Positions 42,398-51,260 of a stretch of 64,000 nucleotides of DNA are shown here, piece by piece. Position numbers and translations under genes: made by a program. The stretch lies in assembly GCA_963815355.1 (NCBI GenBank), contig CAWFGJ010000008.1, forward strand, positions 1-64,000, written 5' to 3'. Position 1 is the first letter of the stretch; each line of letters starts with the position of its first letter. Source of the stretch: JAPUEK01 sp963815355. Lineage in GTDB: Bacteria; Pseudomonadota; Alphaproteobacteria; Rhodobacterales; Rhodobacteraceae. The notes beneath the pieces are model-generated. The model ran no database searches and had not been told where the DNA came from. It was given only the letters and a program-made list of their open reading frames with translations.

Positions 42398-42787
42398 ATG
42401 AAGACACTGATTCTTGCCGCCGTGCTGGCCTTTGCCGGAACCGCCGCTTTGGCGGACCCGGTCGAGGGCATCTGGAAGACCAAGTCCGACGACAACGGCA
42501 ATTTCGGCTATGTCCAGATCAAGCCCTGTGGCCCGGCCTTTTGCGGCACGCTGATCAAGTCCTTTGACAGCGCGGGCAAGGAAATGGCCAGCGAGAACAT
42601 CGGTAAAAAGATTGTCTGGGATATGATCGCCTATCCGGATGGCCTTTATGACGATGGCCAGATCTGGTCGCCCGACCGGGACAAGACCTACAACTCGGAC
42701 ATGACACTTGCCGGTGACAAGCTGTCGGTGCGCGGTTGCGTGTTCGGGATCTGCCGGGATGGCGGCACCTGGGTGCGGGTCAAGTAA
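42398..42787 (+). CDS. DUF2147 family exported protein
   Basis: The 129-residue protein has a signal peptide (MKTLILAAVLAFAGTAALAD) and a lipocalin-like beta domain characteristic of DUF2147. Features are VEGIWKTKSDDNGNFGYVQI, two cysteine pairs (KPCGPAFCGTL and RGCVFGICRDGG) and a central IWSPDRDKTYNSDMTLAG. Function is unknown; its location is the periplasm. A very strong GGAGGAGGAG site precedes the ATG. It diverges from hisA and its stop abuts that of the LysE gene. Confidence 0.87.
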   Translation: MKTLILAAVLAFAGTAALADPVEGIWKTKSDDNGNFGYVQIKPCGPAFCGTLIKSFDSAGKEMASENIGKKIVWDMIAYPDGLYDDGQIWSPDRDKTYNSDMTLAGDKLSVRGCVFGICRDGGTWVRVK

Positions 42788-43381
42788 CTACATCCGCAAA
42801 ACAGGGATCAGCGTGGCCACCAACAGCGCGGCCATGCCCCAATTGAACAGTCGGAGCCGCCGCGGCTCCGACAACCAGCGGCGCAGGGCTTCGCCCGCCC
42901 AAGCCCAAAGCGAGACCGAGGGCAGGTTGACCGCCATGAACACCAGCGCCACCAGCCCCACGATTCCCAAGCCCCCTTCGGGCGCATAGGCCGAGATCGC
43001 CCCCAGCGCCATCGCCCAGGCCTTGGGGTTCACCCACTGGAACGCCGCCGCCTGCACAAAGCTGAACGGTCGCGTCGCGGCCTTGCCCGCCCCCGGTGCC
43101 GAGGAGTGCGCGATCTTCCACGCCAGCCACAGCATATAGCCCACCGACAGCACCTTCAGCGCGGTCTTCGCGGGTGGATAGCTGTGAAACACCCCCGCCA
43201 GCCCCAACCCGACCAGACCCACCATCAGCGCGTGGCCCATGCTGATGCCCAGCATATGCGGGATGGTTCGGCGGAAGCCGTAATTCACCCCCGAGGCCAG
43301 AAGCATCATGTTATTCGGCCCCGGCGTGACCGAGGTGACAAAGCAAAAGCCCAGCAGGGCGAGGAAAATATCGGGTGTCAT
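42788..43381 (-). CDS. LysE/RhtB-family amino-acid exporter
   Basis: The 197-residue membrane protein starts PDIFLALLGFCFVTSVTPGP followed by NNMMLLASGVNYGFRRTIPH, the RhtB/LysE signature. About six helices follow, including FQWVNPKAWAMALGAISAY. It exports an amino acid or homoserine-like compound. ATG at 43381 is chosen because the domain begins there. It diverges from an Lrp-type regulator gene 75 bases away, a classic LysE/LysG-like arrangement, which suggests regulation by that protein. Confidence 0.9.
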   Translation of the reverse strand: MTPDIFLALLGFCFVTSVTPGPNNMMLLASGVNYGFRRTIPHMLGISMGHALMVGLVGLGLAGVFHSYPPAKTALKVLSVGYMLWLAWKIAHSSAPGAGKAATRPFSFVQAAAFQWVNPKAWAMALGAISAYAPEGGLGIVGLVALVFMAVNLPSVSLWAWAGEALRRWLSEPRRLRLFNWGMAALLVATLIPVLRM

Positions 43382-43455
43382 GGCCGCTGAGTGTTGCCTG
43401 CTTTGCCCCGCATTTGGTTGCAAAGATGCGAGGAATGCGGCAATATTCGCAACTT

Positions 43456-43908
43456 ATGGCGAAGATGGATGACATAAACTCTCACATATTGCGCGAGCTG
43501 TCGCGCAATGGCCGCATCGCCAATCTGGAACTGGCGGAGCGTGTGGGCCTTTCCCCCTCGGCCTGCCTGCGCCGGGTGCAAGAACTGGAACGGGCGGGCG
43601 TCATCACGGGCTACCGTGCGGTGATTGATCCGGCCAAGCTGGGTCTGGGATTTGTGGCCTATGTGACGGTCGGCCTGAACGCCCATACCAAAGCCGCCCA
43701 AGAGGCGTTTGAACGCGCCGTCTCGCGCGCGCCGGAGGTGCGCGAGTGTCACAACATCACCGGCACCGTTGAATATCTGCTTCGGGTGGAAACGACCGAC
43801 CTTGCCGCTTTCAAGCATTGGCATACCGAGATCTTGGGGGTGCTGCCGCAACTGCGCTCCATCACCACCTTTGTGGTGATGGGCAGCCCAAAGGATGAAC
43901 GGGCCTGA
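43456..43908 (+). CDS. Lrp/AsnC-family regulator, divergent from the LysE exporter
   Basis: A 150-residue regulator with an N-terminal helix-turn-helix (INSHILRELSRNGRIANLEL, then AERVGLSPSACLRRVQELER) and a C-terminal RAM ligand-binding domain (YVTVGLNAHTKAAQEAFERA, HNITGTVEYLLRVETTDLAA). The start could be 43456, 43465 or the ATG at 43435 behind AGGA; 43456 keeps the usual short N-terminal tail. The divergent exporter is its likely target, sensing an excess amino acid. Confidence 0.85.
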   Translation: MAKMDDINSHILRELSRNGRIANLELAERVGLSPSACLRRVQELERAGVITGYRAVIDPAKLGLGFVAYVTVGLNAHTKAAQEAFERAVSRAPEVRECHNITGTVEYLLRVETTDLAAFKHWHTEILGVLPQLRSITTFVVMGSPKDERA

Positions 43909-44069
43909 CCTTTGCGCCCTCCGGGGCTTCCGTTCCGCCATGCCCCGGCCCGCGCTGGGTTTTTTCCGCCAAACCCCGCCCCGCCGGAACGCCGCTCTCT
44001 TTTGCCCGGCCCCCTTCACACACCCGCGCCCTTCCCCTAGTCTGCGTCCCATCTTTCAGGGAGGCTACC

Positions 44070-45360
44070 ATGACCGAACGACCCCTTGGCTTTGACACCC
44101 TTGCCATCCATGCCGGCACCGCGCCCGACCCCGCCACCGGCGCGCGGCAGGTGCCGATCTACCAGACCACCGCCTATGTGTTCCGCGATGCCGATCACGC
44201 CGCCAAATTGTTCAACCTGCAAGAGGTGGGCTATATCTATTCCCGCCTGACCAACCCGACCGTGTCAGCGCTGGCCGACCGGGTTTGCGCGCTGGAAGGC
44301 GGGGCCGGGGCGATTGCCTGTTCGTCCGGCCACGCGGCCCAGATCATGGCCCTGTTCCCGCTGATGGGGCCGGGCAAGAACATTGTCGCCTCGTCTCGGC
44401 TTTACGGCGGCACGATCACCCAGTTCAGCCAAACCATCAAACGCTTTGGCTGGTCGGCCAAGTTCGTCGACACCGATGACCTGCTGGCCGTCGAACACGC
44501 CATTGATGAGAACACCCGCGCGATCTTTTGCGAAACCATCGCCAACCCGGGCGGCTATATCTCGGACCTCGACGCGCTGGCACGCATCGCGGATCAGGCC
44601 GGAATTCCGCTGATCGTCGATAACACCACCGCCTCGCCCTACCTCTGCCGCCCCATTGAGCATGGCGCGACGCTGGTGGTACATTCGGCCACCAAATACC
44701 TGACCGGCAACGGCACCGTCACCGGCGGCATCGTGGTGGATTCGGGCAAATTCAACTGGTCCGCCTCGGACAAGTTCCCCTCGCTGTCGCAGCCAGAGCC
44801 GGCCTATCATGGGCTGGTCTTCCACCCGACGCTGGGCGGCATGGCCTTTACCTTCCATTCCATCGCCGTCGGCCTGCGTGACCTTGGCATGACGATGAAC
44901 CCGCAGGGCGCGCATTATACGCTGATGGGGATTGAAACCTTGTCGTTGCGGATGCAGCGCCATGTGCAAAACGCCAAGATCGTCGCCGATTGGCTGGAGC
45001 AAGACCCGCGGATTGAACAAGTCACCTACGCCGGGCTGGAACTCGTCGCCCTACCGCAAGCGGGCCGAAAAGATCGTGCCCAAAGGCGCTGGCGCCTTGT
45101 TCACCTTCTCGATGAAGGGCGGCTATGACGCCTGCGTCAAACTGGTCGACAGCCTGAAACTGTTCAGCCACGTCGCCAACCTTGGCGATACGCGCAGCCT
45201 GATCATTCACCCCGCCTCAACCACGCACCGCCAGTTGGACGAAGCGGCACAGATCCGCGCCGGGGCTGGCCCGAATGTGGTGCGCCTGTCCATCGGCATT
45301 GAGAATGTCGAAGACATCATTGCCGATCTTGACCAAGGCCTGACGGCGGCCACGGCCTAA
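44070..45360 (+). pseudogene. O-acetylhomoserine sulfhydrylase (MetY-like), single-base frameshift
   Basis: The joined product of about 430 residues is a PLP enzyme of the Cys/Met metabolism family. It shows FDTLAIHAGTAPDPATGARQ, GYIYSRLTNPTVSALADRVC, CSSGHAAQIMALFPLMGPGK, LIVDNTTASPYLCRPIEHGA and the PLP lysine in HSATKYLTGNGTVTGG. Near 45042 one extra base after GGGCTGGAA shifts the frame; the expected ESSPYRKRAEKIVPKGAG and the C-terminal THRQLDEAAQIRAGAGPNVV continue in the next frame. It would make homocysteine from O-acetylhomoserine and sulfide. An intact gene is likely if the base is an error. No SAM riboswitch is evident upstream. A strong terminator follows. Confidence 0.88.
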
Positions 45361-45366
45361 GATCAG

Positions 45367-45396
45367 CCTGCGCCCCGGACCGATCCGGGGCGCAGG
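45367..45396. terminator. Strong bidirectional terminator
   Basis: A 13-base perfect stem (45367-45379 with 45384-45396) with a four-base loop lies between the sulfhydrylase gene and the convergent SIMPL-domain gene. Confidence 0.75.
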
Positions 45397-45417
45397 GCCA
45401 TTTGGTTACTGCGTGGG

Positions 45418-46101
45418 TTACTGCACCAGCGCGTAGGTAATCGTAACAGACGCCTGCATACCGACCTGACCCGCGGCCACCGGCACGGCGGGCGCATCCT
45501 TTGCCTCGGCCCGGAACATCGGGGACGGCCCGGCATAGACCGCAGCCTCGGTGATCGACAGGATCGCGCCCAGCTTTACGCCCGCCGCCTCGGCCAGCAA
45601 AGACGCCCGTGCGGCAGCATCGACCACGGCGGCCTTGCGCGCCTCATCCTGCGCGGGGCGCGGGTTTGCCAGCTCAAACGTGATGCCGTTCAGCGTGTTC
45701 GCCCCATCGGCAATCGACGCGTCCAGAACCGACCCAAGACTGTCCAGCGCGCGGACCCGCACGTTCAGCATGTTGGACGCGACATAGCCCGCGATATGCG
45801 GGGTCGACCCGCTGTCATAGCCGACCCAGTTCGGGTTCAGGCTTAGGTTTGAGGTCTGTAGATCGCGGTCCTCAACCCCCGCTGCTTTCAGCCTGTCCAT
45901 CACCGCCTGCAATGCAGCCGAATTGGCCGCCATCGCCTCGGCCGCAAATTCGCCGTCGGTGGTGACACCCAAGGAAACGGTCGCCATATCGGGGGTGGCC
46001 TGCACGGTCGCCTCACCGGTGACCGTGATCTGCGCCTGACCAAAGGCAGAGACCGGAAGAATATAAAAAGAAGAAAGAACCAAGACGAGGGGAAGACGCA
46101 T
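45418..46101 (-). CDS. SIMPL-domain (DUF541) exported protein
   Basis: This 227-residue protein has a signal peptide (MRLPLVLVLSSFYILPVSAF) and the SIMPL/DUF541 fold. Typical elements are ITVTGEATVQATPDMATVSL, DRDLQTSNLSLNPNW, GYVASNMLNVRVRALDSLGS, LANPRPAQDEARKAAVVDAA and a final VTITYALVQ. Members act in the periplasm or outer membrane and have been linked to oxidative stress and signalling, but no enzyme activity is established. GGAGG lies five bases before the ATG at 46101. Confidence 0.87.
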   Translation of the reverse strand: MRLPLVLVLSSFYILPVSAFGQAQITVTGEATVQATPDMATVSLGVTTDGEFAAEAMAANSAALQAVMDRLKAAGVEDRDLQTSNLSLNPNWVGYDSGSTPHIAGYVASNMLNVRVRALDSLGSVLDASIADGANTLNGITFELANPRPAQDEARKAAVVDAAARASLLAEAAGVKLGAILSITEAAVYAGPSPMFRAEAKDAPAVPVAAGQVGMQASVTITYALVQ

Positions 46102-46207
46102 GAAAACCTCCAAAGGAACTGCGTGACAGGTGCTCTGTTGAAACGCATCCCACAAGGCGATCCTTGGCGGTGTATGAAAATAATTTTGCCGCCGCAGATC
46201 GGCGCGC

Positions 46208-46819
46208 TTACGCCAACCCGGCAAACGGATCGGCCCAGAACGGCGCTTGCATCAGCCGCCCATGCCAGCGCGCCACCGCTGGATACTCGGCCAGCGGCAG
46301 CCCGGCACCCTCGGCAAAAGGCAGGCCCGCTGCCACCCGAAAATCGGCATAACACAGCGCATCATCTGCCACAAAGTCACGTTCTTTCATATGGTTATCC
46401 AAGATAGCCATGAACTTGTGCCAGTCCTTGAATGCCGCCGCGATCTCTGCCGGATCAAGGCGATCTGTCGTAAAGGTCGGCATCACGATGCGGTCAAAAT
46501 AGATCGGCGAGACAGCTTGGTTCAGATGGTGCGTGGCCCAGCTGATCCAGCGGATCATCTCTGTCTGCGCCCGCCCCTGCCGCCAGAAATCCGACCCCGC
46601 CGCCATCGACAGATAGCAGACAATCGCATCGGTCTCCCACAACCTATAGTCCCCATCGACCAGCAAAGGACAAAGTGTATTGGGGTTCAGCGGTCGAAAC
46701 GCCTCTTCGTGCCGCGGATCGCGCGGTGAGGCCCGTTCAAAGTCCAAGCCAATCCCGATGTGACGGGCCGCCGCAACACAAAGCCGGGGGTTCAAATTAT
46801 GCGTGTAATAGAGTTTCAC
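46208..46819 (-). CDS. Glutathione S-transferase family protein
   Basis: The 203-residue protein has an N-terminal thioredoxin-like domain (MKLYYTHNLNPRLCVAAARH, with the cis-proline region NTLCPLLVDGDYRLWETDAI) and a C-terminal helical GST domain (WISWATHHLNQAVSPIYFDR and DALCYADFRVAAGLPFAEGA). The N-terminal active-site position carries Asn/Pro rather than the Ser-Pro of many bacterial GSTs, so the catalytic type is uncertain. It is a single-gene unit divergent from the large membrane protein gene at 47027. Confidence 0.88.
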   Translation of the reverse strand: MKLYYTHNLNPRLCVAAARHIGIGLDFERASPRDPRHEEAFRPLNPNTLCPLLVDGDYRLWETDAIVCYLSMAAGSDFWRQGRAQTEMIRWISWATHHLNQAVSPIYFDRIVMPTFTTDRLDPAEIAAAFKDWHKFMAILDNHMKERDFVADDALCYADFRVAAGLPFAEGAGLPLAEYPAVARWHGRLMQAPFWADPFAGLA

Positions 46820-47026
46820 GGTGCACCTGCCGCCAATGGTTCCGCCGGATGCAATCGCAGACCGACGTTTCCGTCAAGCCAGCAGCGGGTCAACCCGTGT
46901 TTTCCTTGGGTTTTTCACGCAAACCCCCTGTCGGTTTTCTTTCATTCGGCAAAAACCTGCTATAGGAAGGTCAAAGCCCGCCAGGCCGCATTTCCGCGGC
47001 CTGCCTCCCCATGTTAGACACGCGTA

Positions 47027-50000
47027 ATGAAACCAGCTTTCGCCTTAGACTTTCGCGACAACGCCGTAAGCCTGCACCATAGATCGGGTGCCGGTTGGCA
47101 TCAGGTTGGCAGCGTGCCTGTCGATGAGCCAGACTTGCCCGCCGCCATCGGCTATCTGCGCTCAACCGCGCTTGGCCTTTCGCCGCAGGGCGTGGCGACC
47201 AAGCTTGTGATTCCAAACGATCAAATCCTGTATCTGACCGTGCACGCGCCCGGCCCGGATGCCACCTCCCGGCGCAGCCAAATTGAGGCGGCTTTGGTGG
47301 GGCGCACCCCTTATGCTGTTGAAGATCTGGTCTATGACTGGGCCGGCAAAGGCTCTGAGGTGCAGGTCGCGGTGATCGCGCGTGAGACTTTGGCCGAGGC
47401 CGAGGGCTTCGCCGCTGAGCATCGCTTCAACCCCCTGGCCTTCGTCGCCGTGCCCGATGATGGGGTTTTCGCGGGCGAGCCGTGGTTTGGTCCGACCGAG
47501 CTTTCGACCAGCCTTTTGGCCCCCGGCGAAAAGCTGGAGCGCGACAAGCAGCCGATCTCGCTGCGTGGTCGCCCCCTCCCCTCCGCCACCGAGCCCGTCG
47601 CCGAAGCTTTGCCAGAACCGGCCCCTGTGATCGCAGAGACCCGTGTGGCCGCAGAGGCACCGGCGGCCGAACCAGCACAAGTACCTGAACCTGAAACTGA
47701 TTTTGAACCGGAAGCCGACATTTTCATGTCGGAAGAGCCGGACTTGGCGGCCGAAATTGCCCCCGTCGCAGCGGCTGAACCAGCAGTCGAAGTGCCAGAG
47801 GTCGATGCCACGCCCGCCGCGTCTACCATCGCCCCTGCCCCGTCAGCCGATGCCGATATTCCGGCCGATCCAGACCCCGTCGACGAACCCGAAGAAACCG
47901 CTGCCGTTGACGAACCGGAAGACCTGCCGCCATCCGCCATAGAACCGGAGGACATCGGCTTCGACGCGCCGCTGTTTGCGCCCCGCGCGGCTGATCCTGA
48001 ACACGTTGAAATTGCCAAGGCCAAACCGGCCCCGCAACCCACGCCAGAACCGGAAGACCTGCTCCGCGCAGATCCGGACCTTAACCCGCCGACCGAAGAG
48101 CCCATCGAAGAAGCGCCTATGGCGCTGGACGTGCCGCACGAAGACCTGCGCGACGATGCCCCTGTGCCCCAGACGGCAAAGCCCGAGGCGCCCAAGCCCG
48201 TGAGTGTCACGGCCACGGCGATTGCGGATGACGTACCGGCAATGCCCGCATGGACACCGGCGATGGCCTTTGCCAGCCGCCGCAGTTCGGAAGCGGCAGG
48301 GAACGGTAAACCGCTTCCTCCTGTGCCCGGCGGCAAACCGACGTTGCGGGCACCGGTTGAGCGCCCGACCTCTGCCAAACCGCTCGCCGCCAACGCGGCC
48401 ACCGCGCGCGTCGACAAAACGCCCCCCGCCAAAGAGGGCAAAGGCCTGCGCGGGATCGGTGCGTTTGTCTCTGGCGGTGACAGTGCTGGCGGCAAAAAGC
48501 GCAAGTCAGCGCCCCCTCCGGCACCCACGCCCACCACCCGCGCCACAGTCGCACCAATTGCCAAATCCACTATGCCGGCGCAACCGGCTCGGCCCGGCTC
48601 TTTTGGGCTAGGCGCGCGCGCGGCCCCGCAGCGCGGAAAACCGAAATATCTTGGCTTGATATTGACGGCCATCTTGTTGATTTTCCTTGCGGTTGTCGCC
48701 GCGTGGTCAACCTTCCTTGCGTCTTGGGATGGGGCGCCGACCACGATTGAAACCGCCGATGCGCCCCCGCCAGACAGTGGCGCCGACGTCCCCGCGCCGG
48801 AAGACGAAATGCTGGCGGACATGCAAGACCCAGCGGATTATGCCGCGTCAGATGAGGGCGTGGACGGTGACACTCTGCCTGACGCCCCGGCTGAGACGCT
48901 TCCCGATGCCGCTGCGGCCCCCTTGCCGGAAGCGGCCCCTGAAACGGTTGTCACGACCGAAGGGGTGACCCCCGGCGCCCCGGGGGACGAGGCGCAGGAT
49001 GAGATTTTCCTTGCCACGATGGACTCTCCTCCTGATGCGCCGGACCCGCTGGCTTTGCCCCAGTCCACGGCCCAAGGCGACCCGCTTCCCGATCAACAAG
49101 CGGCCCCGCCCCCCTTTGGCACCGTGTATCAGTTTGATGCGCAGGGGCTGATCGTGCCGACGCCCGAGGGCATCGTGACCCCCGATGGCGTGCGCATTGT
49201 GGCCGGCAAGCCCCCCGTGGACCCGCCCGCGCGCCCGGCAGAGTTGACCGCAGCCGCGGCACCTCTGGCCGCCGAGGCCGTGACAGAGGCGGCGACCGAG
49301 GCGCCCTTCCCCTCCGACCCGGCCCTTGCCGAAGCGCGGCCCAAGGCGCGACCCGAAGGGTTGGCCCCCCCCGCCAGCGCAACCCCGGATGATGACGCCT
49401 CCCTTGCCCCCGCCGCCGACAGCCGCTTCGCAAGCCTGCGCCCTCGCGCACGGCCCGAAGCGGTTGTCGCCGCCGGGGAAGCGGCCCGTGCCGCCAGCGC
49501 CGGGGCGTCGCTTGCTGAGACTGTGGTGGCCGAGAATGCCGTGGCCACGGCGGCCGATGCATCGCTTAGCCCGTTGGCGGTCGCGATCAGCCGCAAACCG
49601 GCCGCCCGCCCAGCGGACATGAGCCGCGCAGTCGAAGCCGCTGTTGCTGCCGCGACCCGCGAGGCCCCCCCCGCCCCGGAACCGGAGCCTGAGCCCGCGG
49701 CAAAGCCTGCGTCCGGAAAGAAATCCGCCGCGGTGGATGATCAGCTGGCCGATGATGAACCCGAACATACCAGTGCCGCGCCAAGCATCCCAACCAAGGC
49801 CTCGGTCGCCAAGCAGGCCACATACAAGAACGCCATCAACCTGTCAAAACTGAACCTTATTGGCGTTTATGGCACACAATCAAACCGTTACGCGCTGATC
49901 CGCCAAGAGAACGGTCGCTACAAGAAGGTCAAAGTCGGGGATAAGATCGACGGCGGCAAAGTGGCCGCGATCACCGCAACCGAGTTGCGCTACCAAAAAG

Positions 50001-50038
50001 GCTCTCGGATGATCACGCTGGCGATGCCCGCAGGCTGA
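47027..50038 (+). CDS. Large membrane protein with GspL/PilM-like N-domain and GspC/PilP-like C-domain
   Basis: I cannot name this 1003-residue protein. Residues 1-160 resemble the actin-like cytoplasmic part of type II secretion GspL or pilus PilM (FALDFRDNAVSLHHRSGAGW, LVIPNDQILYLTVHAPGPDA, IEAALVGRTPYAVEDLVYDW). Residues 175-530 are disordered and rich in Pro, Ala and Glu. A single membrane helix at about 541-566 (YLGLILTAILLIFLAVVAAW) follows a basic stretch. Residues 570-930 form a second disordered, periplasmic linker with repeated KARPEGL-type segments. The last 69 residues (LSKLNLIGVYGTQSNRYALI, then GDKIDGGKVAAITATELRYQ) look like a GspC/PilP homology domain. No other secretion or pilus gene is adjacent. 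It stands between a GST gene and hpd, whose stop abuts its own. Some annotations might call it a translation initiation factor because of composition; I see no IF-2 domains. Confidence 0.75.
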   Translation: MKPAFALDFRDNAVSLHHRSGAGWHQVGSVPVDEPDLPAAIGYLRSTALGLSPQGVATKLVIPNDQILYLTVHAPGPDATSRRSQIEAALVGRTPYAVEDLVYDWAGKGSEVQVAVIARETLAEAEGFAAEHRFNPLAFVAVPDDGVFAGEPWFGPTELSTSLLAPGEKLERDKQPISLRGRPLPSATEPVAEALPEPAPVIAETRVAAEAPAAEPAQVPEPETDFEPEADIFMSEEPDLAAEIAPVAAAEPAVEVPEVDATPAASTIAPAPSADADIPADPDPVDEPEETAAVDEPEDLPPSAIEPEDIGFDAPLFAPRAADPEHVEIAKAKPAPQPTPEPEDLLRADPDLNPPTEEPIEEAPMALDVPHEDLRDDAPVPQTAKPEAPKPVSVTATAIADDVPAMPAWTPAMAFASRRSSEAAGNGKPLPPVPGGKPTLRAPVERPTSAKPLAANAATARVDKTPPAKEGKGLRGIGAFVSGGDSAGGKKRKSAPPPAPTPTTRATVAPIAKSTMPAQPARPGSFGLGARAAPQRGKPKYLGLILTAILLIFLAVVAAWSTFLASWDGAPTTIETADAPPPDSGADVPAPEDEMLADMQDPADYAASDEGVDGDTLPDAPAETLPDAAAAPLPEAAPETVVTTEGVTPGAPGDEAQDEIFLATMDSPPDAPDPLALPQSTAQGDPLPDQQAAPPPFGTVYQFDAQGLIVPTPEGIVTPDGVRIVAGKPPVDPPARPAELTAAAAPLAAEAVTEAATEAPFPSDPALAEARPKARPEGLAPPASATPDDDASLAPAADSRFASLRPRARPEAVVAAGEAARAASAGASLAETVVAENAVATAADASLSPLAVAISRKPAARPADMSRAVEAAVAAATREAPPAPEPEPEPAAKPASGKKSAAVDDQLADDEPEHTSAAPSIPTKASVAKQATYKNAINLSKLNLIGVYGTQSNRYALIRQENGRYKKVKVGDKIDGGKVAAITATELRYQKGSRMITLAMPAG

Positions 50039-51130
50039 TCACGACGCTTTCAGCACGCCCCGGTCGATCTGATCCTGCTCAATGCTTTCAAACAGTGCGC
50101 GGAAGTTGCCCTCGCCAAAGCCATCATCGCCTTTACGCTGGATAAACTCGAAAAAGATCGGGCCGATGACGGTCTTTGAGAATATCTGCAACAAGATCCG
50201 CGTCTCACCGCCATCAACGACGCCCTCTCCGTCGATCAGGATGCCGTGCTTGGCCATACGGTCGATCGGCTCCTGATGGCCGGCAACCCGCGTGCGGGAC
50301 AGGTCGTAATAGGCCATTGGGGGTTTGGGCATGAATTTCAGGCCGCGCTCTGCAATCTCATCAGTCGCGGCGTAGATGTCTTCTGCCCCAACGGCAATAT
50401 GTTGAATCCCCTCACCTTTATAGCGCTTGAGGTATTCCACGATCTGCCCGGTCTCGCCGCGATCTTCGTTGATCGGGATACGAATGCGCCCACAGGGGGA
50501 GGTCAGCGCCCGACTGAACAGGCCCGAGTGTTTCCCCTCGATATCGAAGAACCGGATTTGGCGAAACTTGAACAGATCACCGTAGAAATTGAACCAACGG
50601 TCCATGTTCCCTTTGTGGACGTTATGGGTGAGGTGGTCGAGATAGTGAAACCCGACGCCCGCCGGCTTTGGCGCGCCCAGCCACTCAAACGCGCTATACG
50701 GGTTGGAGTCGCCATACTGATCAACAAAGTAGATCAACGACCCGCCGATCCCCACAATCGCCGGAACATCAAGGGTTTTGCCCGCTTCGGTATAGGCCGT
50801 GGCACCTGCGGCGACGGCATGGGCAAACGCATGATCCGCATCGACCACCCGCCACCCCATCGAGGGCGCGCAAGGCCCGTGCTCCTGCACAAAGCGCCAC
50901 GCATGGCTGTCGGGGTCATTATTCAGAATATAGGTGATGTCACCTTGCTGCCAAAGTTCGATGTCCTTGGTCTTGTGGCGCGCCGTCAGGGCATAGCCCA
51001 TCCGGCCGAATACGTCGCGCAGGGCTTCGGGTTCCGGATGGGCGAATTCGACAAACTCAAACCCATCCGTGCCAGCCGGATTTTCGGATGAGATCGTTGA
51101 TTTCGGTGCGGAATGCGGAAATGGTCCCAT
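50039..51130 (-). CDS. hpd: 4-hydroxyphenylpyruvate dioxygenase
   Basis: The 363-residue enzyme converts 4-hydroxyphenylpyruvate to homogentisate in tyrosine breakdown. The two VOC-type halves are visible and the iron ligands sit in the C-terminal half: His166 in YLDHLTHNV, His244 in GEGIQHIAVG and Glu328 in IFFEFIQRKGDDGFGEGNF. The ATG at 51130 opens an unconserved 20-residue lead before DGFEFVEFAHPEPEALRDVF. Homogentisate-processing genes are not in the window. It diverges from an Lrp-type regulator, and repeated GAAACCC/ATTGGCGGGT elements lie between them. Confidence 0.94.
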   Translation of the reverse strand: MGPFPHSAPKSTISSENPAGTDGFEFVEFAHPEPEALRDVFGRMGYALTARHKTKDIELWQQGDITYILNNDPDSHAWRFVQEHGPCAPSMGWRVVDADHAFAHAVAAGATAYTEAGKTLDVPAIVGIGGSLIYFVDQYGDSNPYSAFEWLGAPKPAGVGFHYLDHLTHNVHKGNMDRWFNFYGDLFKFRQIRFFDIEGKHSGLFSRALTSPCGRIRIPINEDRGETGQIVEYLKRYKGEGIQHIAVGAEDIYAATDEIAERGLKFMPKPPMAYYDLSRTRVAGHQEPIDRMAKHGILIDGEGVVDGGETRILLQIFSKTVIGPIFFEFIQRKGDDGFGEGNFRALFESIEQDQIDRGVLKAS

Positions 51131-51177
51131 CTTGGCCTCCTGAACGCTGTCAGATCAGAATACCGCATTTGTGATAC

Positions 51178-51260
51178 GGGTTTCGCGCATTGGCGGGTAG
51201 AGGAACCGGATTTTATGCCGTATATTCGCATGAAACCCGCCAATCCCGCAGGAAACCCGC
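51178..51260. promoter_or_regulatory. Nested repeats in the hpd/Lrp promoter
   Basis: ATTGGCGGGT (51189-51198) is repeated inverted as ACCCGCCAAT (51235-51244). GGGTTTC (51178-51184) is repeated inverted as GAAACCC (51232-51238). GAAACCCGC also occurs twice directly (51232-51240 and 51252-51260), 20 bases apart and so about two helical turns. Such phased repeats are typical for Lrp-type octamers. Confidence 0.55.

Noticed and set aside
43909..44069. Possible SAM riboswitch before the MetY-like gene
   Set aside because: No recognisable SAM-II or SAH-type core; only GC-rich sequence and a normal ribosome site.
47332..48822. Long open frame on the minus strand (496 codons) inside the 1003-residue protein gene
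   Set aside because: Composition is Ser/Gly/Ala-rich without motifs. It mirrors the GC-rich coding strand, which has clear domains, a membrane helix and a proper start.
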